In this document: piece after piece, positions 56,972 to 64,000 of the stretch
Numbering within the stretch: the stretch's first letter is position 1
Layout: each line of letters begins with the position of its first letter
Source: Amoebidium appalachense
Taxonomy: Eukaryota; Ichthyosporea
Length of the DNA stretch: 64,000 nucleotides
Reading direction: 5' to 3'
NCBI GenBank assembly: GCA_963693365.1
Contig: CAVNZM010000001.1
Coordinates: 12,896,001 to 12,960,000, forward strand
Notes under the pieces: generated by a model
Databases searched by the model: none
What the model saw: the letters and a program-made list of their open reading frames with translations, nothing else
What the model was told of the DNA's origin: nothing
Program-made: the position numbers and the translations under genes

Positions 56972-59394
56972 CCCCCCCCCCCCCCCCGCCATTCCCCCCC
57001 CTTCTCCCCCCTCCCACCTTTCTACGGCAATCCTTGGTGTTTGCGCAAACATTCAGATTCATCCAAAATCACGCGAAACACTTTGCCGCAGTGGGTTGGA
57101 TGAGTTTAGAGCTGGCGAGTCAAAAAAGGTGGACCAATCAAAACGCCGCAAGTCAAAAAGAATGGGGAACCGAAGGCACTATTTTGGGTATAGAGAGATG
57201 ATCTAGGAGCCACCAAAATATACGGGAAATATGCAGCTGTAGGCTGATCGGATACTCGCTACTTTCATCCTGTACATCCTGTGAGTATCACCGTACACAG
57301 TACCTGCCAGCAGGGCGTGCATGATGCACGTATATACTCAACCGTTATGGCACACATCAGCACACCACGCACATAGATAACGATTGTCATTGATATGGTA
57401 CGCCATAAAATTATGTAAGCTAGCCTAGTAGTAGTTAATTATCATTATTAATATGGGCCACCAGCTTGCAATGATCATGACTCGGACTCATGAAGCCAGC
57501 GAACAATGAACATCATGATTGGAGGCCCCGTATGCAGAACACTGTTTGGGGTAGGTCTGATGATCCGGCAATATTCACATTGATTTTACAATATTCTGAG
57601 GATAGATGGACAGAAAGGAATTTGGACCCACCGCCATGGGAAACTTTCATGTCGACACCTTAATATGCATGATCGTGCTTCAATTGTGAGCCTGCATATA
57701 TGATAAATCAAAGAATAAATGTATAGAAGATAAAGATAGTTCAAGTAATACACCTTCTTAGCCTGTGCCTGTGGATCAATCTCACAAGCAGGCACAGGTG
57801 TGCTCCACAGGAGCAATGAAAAGAATGACAAATTGTCGACTACGACCTAGCGTGTATACAAACGACTAACTGCACGCTCAACAGCCTGAGGGGCTTGAAA
57901 CTGTGTAGACGTTTAAACTGTTCTTTGAGTTGGGTGGGAGACGGACAAACGTGCTCTCAGAAGAACTTCGAATGCCCGGGACCCCGCGAGGCACTTCACA
58001 GACGTAGACACGCGGCTCACTGGCCAGACAAATACCACAGTGACATTCAGCCAATCACAACACTCCCGCCCCCACGGGCTACACACACTCCACACCAGTG
58101 GCTACCGCCACCTCAGACACCCCTACAGCACTACAACACGTACACATCTTTACCACAATTCATATAAGCATACACACACGCGAGCAGGCAACATGGGTCT
58201 CGCCAAGCACACAGCAACAAGCAATACAACATATAACATGAAGAGTGCGCAGAGGCATGGAGTATGCACGCACGCACCAAACTATCAGCCGCCGCTGCAT
58301 CAGATTCTCCCCATACCTCTGAACAATCTCCACATACCTGCATAGACCCCGGAATCACTATGCAAGAAAACCCCCGAAATTCACTCACCAAAACACAAAA
58401 TATAGAAGCAGACTAATACGAATCAGCTCAGCTCATGACAACTCCCCCCTCGCACAGAAAATGACTGAGTTCCACCTCAGTAAAAACTACCTAAAAAACA
58501 AAATAAAGTTATGTGCTAAGCGACTACAACTACCGCTACCCATGCAGGAAGCATCATTTAACATATAACATAAAACATATACATGCATCCACGCACCACC
58601 CCACCATGGTTAGTACCCAACCCAGCCCCAAAACAAGGATATGAACCGCCACCGACGTTGCCCTGTAGATGCACCTCTGCCCCCGTCCACAACCTGCACC
58701 CAAAACCCCATGCCCCTGGCACAATGTTATGTCGAGTTGAACACAGCAACAGACATGATGATACAAGACGCCATCCAAACAACCACACGCAGCGTGCCCC
58801 ATCCACAAAGAATTCCTAGCAAAACCAAAGATGCCGTGACGAACACCTCCAGACTCATGTGATGTACACCTCCAGACTCTCTTGCTGGCCATTCCTCTAC
58901 CCGGCAAACACTCTTACTACCTAGGTCCCGGTGGTTTGGGAATGCCTCCGCCCCAACCGTGCCCTACCCAGCGGTGTGTCTAAGGCCTACTGCTGCACTG
59001 GGCACCACAACACTACTCAACGACACTACGGGAAGCCACTCCAAGGGGCCTCAACACCAGGCCCAGGGCAGCCACTCCAAGGGGCCTCAGCACCAGGCCC
59101 ATCGACGACGGGGGTTCACAACAGTGGGGGCCGGCCACTGCCATGACTACACCTCGACCCCCCCCAGCCCCCTTGTCAGAGGGCCGAGCTCCCAGACAGC
59201 AGCAGGACTTTCTATTCCACTGACCCTAACCACACACGTCGCCAACACAGGACTCATACACACGTCGAAGACGCCAGGCCACCAGTAGAAAACTCTTCGA
59301 AAAATAACACCACACAACTCCCATACAACAACAACAACCCAAGAGACGGCCTACCCCCTAATAAAACCTTCATACCTGCAACACCATCACCGAC
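56972..59394. other. No recognisable gene; 36-bp tandem pair
   Basis: C-rich run at about 56972-57017, then unique sequence. At 59035-59105 a 36-bp unit beginning GCCACTCCAAGGGGCCTCA occurs twice. The CA/CC-rich stretch 58000-59390 may be the 5' part of the retroelement that follows, but no gag motif is visible. Confidence 0.4.
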
Positions 59395-60904
59395 GTCCCC
59401 CACGACGGGGAATACGGTCCCCTGCTTCTTCGGCTTCAAGACTGCGGCATGGTGCACTATTTCGAGGCGAAGGAAAAACCACTGGCCATCAATGGGCTGT
59501 TTGGGGTCCCCAAAGACACCAGAGCCCGCGTCATTTTTGACGGCCGCCGTGCCAACCTGTTCTTTGCCCGTGATCATCCTGCCCTCAAGGTGCACCTGCC
59601 CAACCCTGCCGATTTTGCCGATCTGTTGCTGGGGCCTGAGGATTCCTCTATTTTGGCAAGTCGGACATGGACAACCAGTTCCATCGTCTTCTTGCCCCCG
59701 AGTGGCTGTGGCGGTACTTCGGATTGCCGCCTGTGTCTTCGGAGGCTGTTGGCATTTCTGGGCCCGACCGGCTTGTGTACCCGGCCCTCAAGACCGTGCC
59801 CATGGGCTGGGTGCATTCTGTGCATGTGGCTCAAGACGTCCATGGGCAGTTGGCTGACCGAGCCGGCATGCCCCGCATTGAGCGCCTCTGTGCGATACTA
59901 GTAGTGCCGCGGCCTGTGGAGGCCACGCAGCATGCCCTGTATGTCGACGACTGTGGCTGGGTCGGCACAAATGCCACCGCCATCAATCGTCAGCGTGAAT
60001 CGTATCATGGCGTCACCGGCCCGGCCCGGCTGGTCTTCCCTCCAATGTCAAGAAGGATGTGGCTGCTGGTTCGTCATCCTCTATGGTGCTGCTAGGCCTG
60101 GAAATGCATCGCTCTGGGATATTGCGCCCGTCTGGCGCTTCCTTGTGCCGTCTGGTGGCGGAAACCCAGGCCGTGTTGCGTCGTGGTGTCGTCACGCAGC
60201 TCCGTTTGCAGCAGTTGCTTGGTGGTTGGGTGTGGGCGGCACTGCTGCAGCGGCCACTTTTGTCGGTTCTGAGTGCCGTCTACAGTTTTGTGGAGCAGCT
60301 GGGGGGTCTGGAACATCCCCTTCCCCTGCCCGTGGTGTGGGAGCTTCAGGCGATGTGTGCTTTGGCCCCTTTGATGCGTTGTGATTTGCGTTCTGGGTTT
60401 GCTAGCACCATGTTCTGCACTGATGCTTCCTTGTTGGGTGGTGCAGTGGTGTCCCGGGTGCTTCCAGCAACGCTTCTCCGCGAAGTGCTGCCTCACTGCA
60501 ACCGGCGTGGCCACTACAGCCAGCTGTCTGGTCCTGTGCACGAGCCAAGCCCGTCCCCCCCCCCGGCACCTATCCTGGCAGCTGTTGGTGGCCGGTGGAC
60601 CACCAACATCAGTCATCGTTGGCGCAACTCCGACCACATCAACATTCTGGAGGGAGAAGCCCTGCTCCTGGGGCTTCATCGATTAGGTCGGTCTACGGCT
60701 GCCCGGGGCTCCCGCTATCTTTGGGGCCTTGATTCGACGGCGCTGCTTGGGGCTGTTGCTAAGGGTCGTTCAGCATCCCGACGTATTAACCGAGTATGCC
60801 GCCAGGTGGCTGCCTACACGCTTGCCCTCGACATTCGTTTGTATTGTGTGTGGCTGCCGTCAGCCCACAATCCTGCAGATGGTCCCTCGCGGTTTTCTGG
60901 CTGA
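59395..60904 (+). pseudogene. Reverse transcriptase-RNase H of a second, distinct YR retroelement
   Basis: Unlike the Ngaro-like family here. RT begins near 59415 (LLLRLQDCGMVHYF) with GLFGVPKDTRARVIFDGRRAN, then after a frame change near 59650 motif A (YFGKSDMDNQFHRL), then LPMG-like KTVPMGWVHSVHVAQ, and the YVDD catalytic box at 59940-59951. A second frame change near 60030 leads into a 281-codon open segment with an RNase H-like domain: FCTDASLLGGAV (Asp), HINILEGEALLLGL (Glu), YLWGLDSTALLGAV (Asp) and LPSAHNPADGPSR (late Asp). It ends at a TGA (60902-60904) after which the same frame continues as recombinase, so the element probably encoded one RT-RH-YR polyprotein. I know this type of RT mainly from protist genomes (general impression, no search run). 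Confidence 0.75.
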
Positions 60905-61744
60905 CCAGGCCATAAAGCCCCCAACCCTCAAGGCCTACGGGATGCTGTTGTTGAGTTCCTGGATTGGTTGCCCCCTGGCACCGACACCAAGTCCCCCGCC
61001 GAACTTGACGACCTCCTGGTGGAGTATTTTGAGGAGTTTTATGCCATTGATCCATCGCGTGGCCAGCGTCAGCGCTGTGTCAACACAGCTGCCGGCATTA
61101 AGCATTTCATGCCACGCCTGGGTCCACACCTGCAGGCCGCCCAACGGAGCCTGCAGGGCTGGAACCGGCTTGTTCCAGCAAAGACCGCGCCCCCGCTTCC
61201 GTTTTCATTGGTCCTCGTCATTGGCCATCATTTGTATTCCAAAATTGGCCCCTTGTTTGGTATTGCTGTTTTGCTCGGATTTGAGTGTTATTTTCGTGTC
61301 AGTGAGCTGCTTATGCTCACCCGTGCGGATCTTGTTTTGCCTGACGACCCCGTTCCCCACGACGTGCCACCCGGTACAGGCGGCATCCGCCTGGCCGACA
61401 CCAAGACCGGTCCAAATCAGTTTGTCCCCATCACCGATCCGTCCCTGTTGGCCATCCTGTCTTTCTGGTTCGGTGGTGCCCCCCCTTCTGCGCGGCTGTT
61501 TCCTGTCTCGTATGATGTTCTGTGTGCCAAGTTCCAAGCGGCATGTGACTCCCTCGGCCTCAACGAGTCTGGGTTCCATCTTCACAGTCTGCGCCATGGT
61601 GGTGCCTCGAGAGACTACGTCAGGGGTGTTTCAGTAGAGACTATTGCTCTGCGTGGTCGATGGAGATCGCATGCCTCCATCAGCAATCTTGCACAAACAT
61701 CCAAAACATATCCAACCCATCTAGGATATGCAACTGTATATTAA
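60905..61744 (+). pseudogene. Tyrosine recombinase of the second YR retroelement, C-terminus lost
   Basis: In frame with the RNase H segment after one TGA; the first Met is at 60968, but PNPQGLRDAVVEFLDWLPPG before it also looks coding. A core-binding domain (about 61000-61200) precedes the catalytic domain: Arg in CYFRVSELLMLTRADL, Lys in LADTKTGPN, His-x-x-Arg in LHSLRHGGASRDY, Trp in LRGRWRSHAS. The nucleophilic Tyr, expected about 8-10 residues later, is not found in place: the sequence reads ISNLAQTSKTYPTHLG where a Tyr-x-Gln-Thr would be expected. Coding character ends there and ATATCC-rich DNA begins. Inactive. Confidence 0.72.
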
Positions 61745-63150
61745 TGGATACCTTTTGGATATACAAACGATGTGTAGGATGGTTTCGGTCGAACATATCA
61801 ATACCATCCACTGGATATATACAACATGTCTATTTCATCCTGACCTCCAACCGATGTCCAATATATATGTAGTTGCATGCTTAGATAGTGATCAAGATAT
61901 TGCACCCCCATTAGATATCACATATGGATATCCATGCTGTACCTCCATTGAGCATCTTTGTGATATCACATATCTGGATATGCAATCAATGCTTATATGG
62001 ATACATAATTGCACCTATAATGGCCATTAAATACACATTAGATGCATATGAATGCAGACATCAAACGCCATCTGGTTGGTTCGGCATGTATTGGATATTA
62101 GACAGATGCCCACAATGGATATCGACGCTGGATATCCAATGATGGAATTTCAACTGCATTCCTCCGTTGGATAGCTATATGGATATAAAACATTCTGGAT
62201 ATCCATTTGAATGATTAGCTGTATATTAGACTGGATCGGTAACAACATATCCAACACATGACTGACTCGGATATCTGATCAAAATCCCCATACAGATATC
62301 ATGATATCCCTGTAGCAAGACATGCAATACACCTAACAAGTATATCAAATGGCGGTCTACTAGTAGTATAGTGGATGTCCATATTGGATATCCATTACGA
62401 TATCCAGATGGATCGCTATTACATGTGCACTTGACCCCAACGCTAATGAACAATGCATGTCCATATTGGATACGTACAATGGATATCCATTCCGATATCC
62501 AGATACATACGCATTTGCTTGTCCACTAGACCCTCCTATAATAACCAAAGCATGACGATTCCACATATCCAATTAGATCACCAAATATGTCTCTGACGGT
62601 TATCCATATACACCCTCACGCTGATGTCCAATAGACAATCATACTAAGACACAATGGATAGCTATACTGGTTATCTAGGCTCAACATCCATACAGATATC
62701 TTGATACACCTGCATTTGCCCATCCACTAGACCCTAATACTAATATCCAATGCATGACGAAAATACATATCACAATAGACACCCATACCGATCTCCAACG
62801 GCTATCCATATGCACCCCTGCTTACCCATCCAATATATGTCGATATACATATACAATGCATCACCATTCAAAATATCTAAGCTTAATATCCAACATGATA
62901 TGCGGATACATATACACCTGCATATGCACTAGGCACCTATGTTGATAACTAATGCATGAAAAACAAACATATCAAAGTAGATACCCAACCTAATGCCTAA
63001 CACTTAACAAACATACATGTTTTGGGATATCCATTTACACCCGTATCTAATACTCAAAATATCACTATAACAGCTATCTGGGTTGATACCCATACAGATA
63101 GCCAGATACATCTGTAGCTACATGTCTAGGGTATATCCACTGGATTAATT
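61690..63150. repeat. AT-rich island of dispersed GGATATCC motifs
   Basis: Several dozen occurrences of GGATAT, ATATCC and the palindrome TGGATATCCA at irregular 20-60-base spacing, with frequent TCCAATA and CATATGGATA. It starts exactly where the recombinase homology breaks off and fades by about 63150. No coding potential. Confidence 0.7.
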
Positions 63151-63435
63151 GCATAATTTTGGTACTGTATATCTGCAGCATATCTATTAGGGTGTATTTG
63201 ATATGTAATAAGGCATTTCCGGATAAACATTATACATCTTTACCGATCCATCGCATAACCATATGATGGCTAATGACCACCATTGATAAATAATTTGTGT
63301 CTGGTCTTATATCTATCACATAAGTAATACTTATCCACGGCACAAAGTTACTCAACCACGTTATACTCGGTTCCACAAATCAAGGGGAAGAAATAGATAA
63401 AAAGAGGAAGAAAAAAAAAAGAAAAAATATAGTTT
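63151..63435. other. Unique AT-rich sequence, nothing recognised
   Basis: No motif island words, no gene. Ends in an A-rich purine tract (63387-63426) next to the CA repeat. Confidence 0.5.
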
Positions 63436-63787
<352 letters not shown>

Positions 63788-63814
63788 GGGGGGGGTAACA
63801 TTAAAAAAAAGTTA

Positions 63815-64000
63815 CCTTGCATGATAACGTCGTCCTCGGTGTCCCTGAGGTTGTCTTCTTCTCCATCATCAGTCTGAGGGAATGGGATCCCTACATCCTC
63901 CCCCTCCACCGCCTCCAACAGCTCCTCCAAAAGAAACATCGGGGGCCTCGTCTTCCACAATTAAATTGGCCCCCCTCTCCTCCTCCAGACCCATGACGAT
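63815..64000 (-). CDS. Possible partial acidic exon at the right edge
   Basis: On the minus strand one frame reads LLEELLEAVEGEDVGIPFPQ then TDDGEEDNLRDTEDDVIMQ and meets a GTAAC that could be a splice donor (ATGCAAG/GTAACT) next to a T-rich run and the CA repeat. A second frame upstream (GLEEERGANLIVEDEAPDVS) is also acidic. Whether either is real cannot be told without sequence beyond the window. Confidence 0.25.

Overview
The window is eukaryotic nuclear DNA that is overwhelmingly repetitive. Evidence includes non-LTR (LINE) reverse transcriptase fragments with poly(A) tails, tyrosine-recombinase (YR) retrotransposons, a PIF/Harbinger-type (ISL2EU-like) DDE transposase, tRNA-like units with Pol III signals, AATAAA sites, a plausible splice acceptor, long (CA)n tracts and many poly(G)/poly(C) runs of 20-43 bases. 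I cannot name the organism. The few coding sequences with clear identity are GC-rich, especially at third codon positions. The mix of elements fits an invertebrate, a holozoan protist or an alga; nothing here is bacterial or viral in layout.

Layout. 0-6 kb: two 5'-truncated LINE remnants on the minus strand around a G-rich/TG-rich block. 7.36-8.74 kb: the only convincing intact non-mobile gene, an intronless GC-rich multi-pass membrane protein of unknown function. 12-19.4 kb: copy A of a segmental duplication (CA-rich block, 183-bp satellite, poly-C/poly-G, three 427-bp units). 19.5-21.7 kb: an island of TTGGCAAT motifs followed by a broken ISL2EU-like transposase. 21.8-22.9 kb: 243-bp tandem repeats. 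23.0-27.0 kb: Ngaro-like YR retrotransposon copy I (minus, deleted). 28.9-41.9 kb: copy B of the segmental duplication, interrupted at 30460-35900 by Ngaro-like copy II. 42.6-47.9 kb: Ngaro-like copy III. 49.9-52.4 kb: a decayed minus-strand gene joining a FEN1/XPG-type 5' nuclease to a SWIM zinc finger. 56.3-57.0 kb: two tandem tRNA-like units. 59.4-61.7 kb: a second, different RT-RNaseH-YR element. 61.7-63.2 kb: an island of GGATATCC motifs. 63.4-63.8 kb: (CA)n, then a possible exon running off the right edge.

How the parts work together. The Ngaro-like elements carry three genes (gag with zinc knuckles, RT-RNase H, YR) and split direct repeats in the order A1-genes-B1-A2-spacer-B2. Copy II sits in one arm of the segmental duplication and the other arm preserves the empty site, so its ends can be read to the base: no target-site duplication, as expected for recombinase-mediated insertion. 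Copy II has intact gag and RT-RNaseH but a one-base frameshift in YR; copy III has an intact YR but broken gag and RT; copy I has an intact gag, a deleted RT and a frameshifted YR. No copy is complete, yet all three functions exist in the window.

The least expected item is the FEN/XPG-SWIM fusion. I recognise the domains but not the combination, and cannot say from sequence alone whether it is a host gene or cargo of an unrecognised mobile element.
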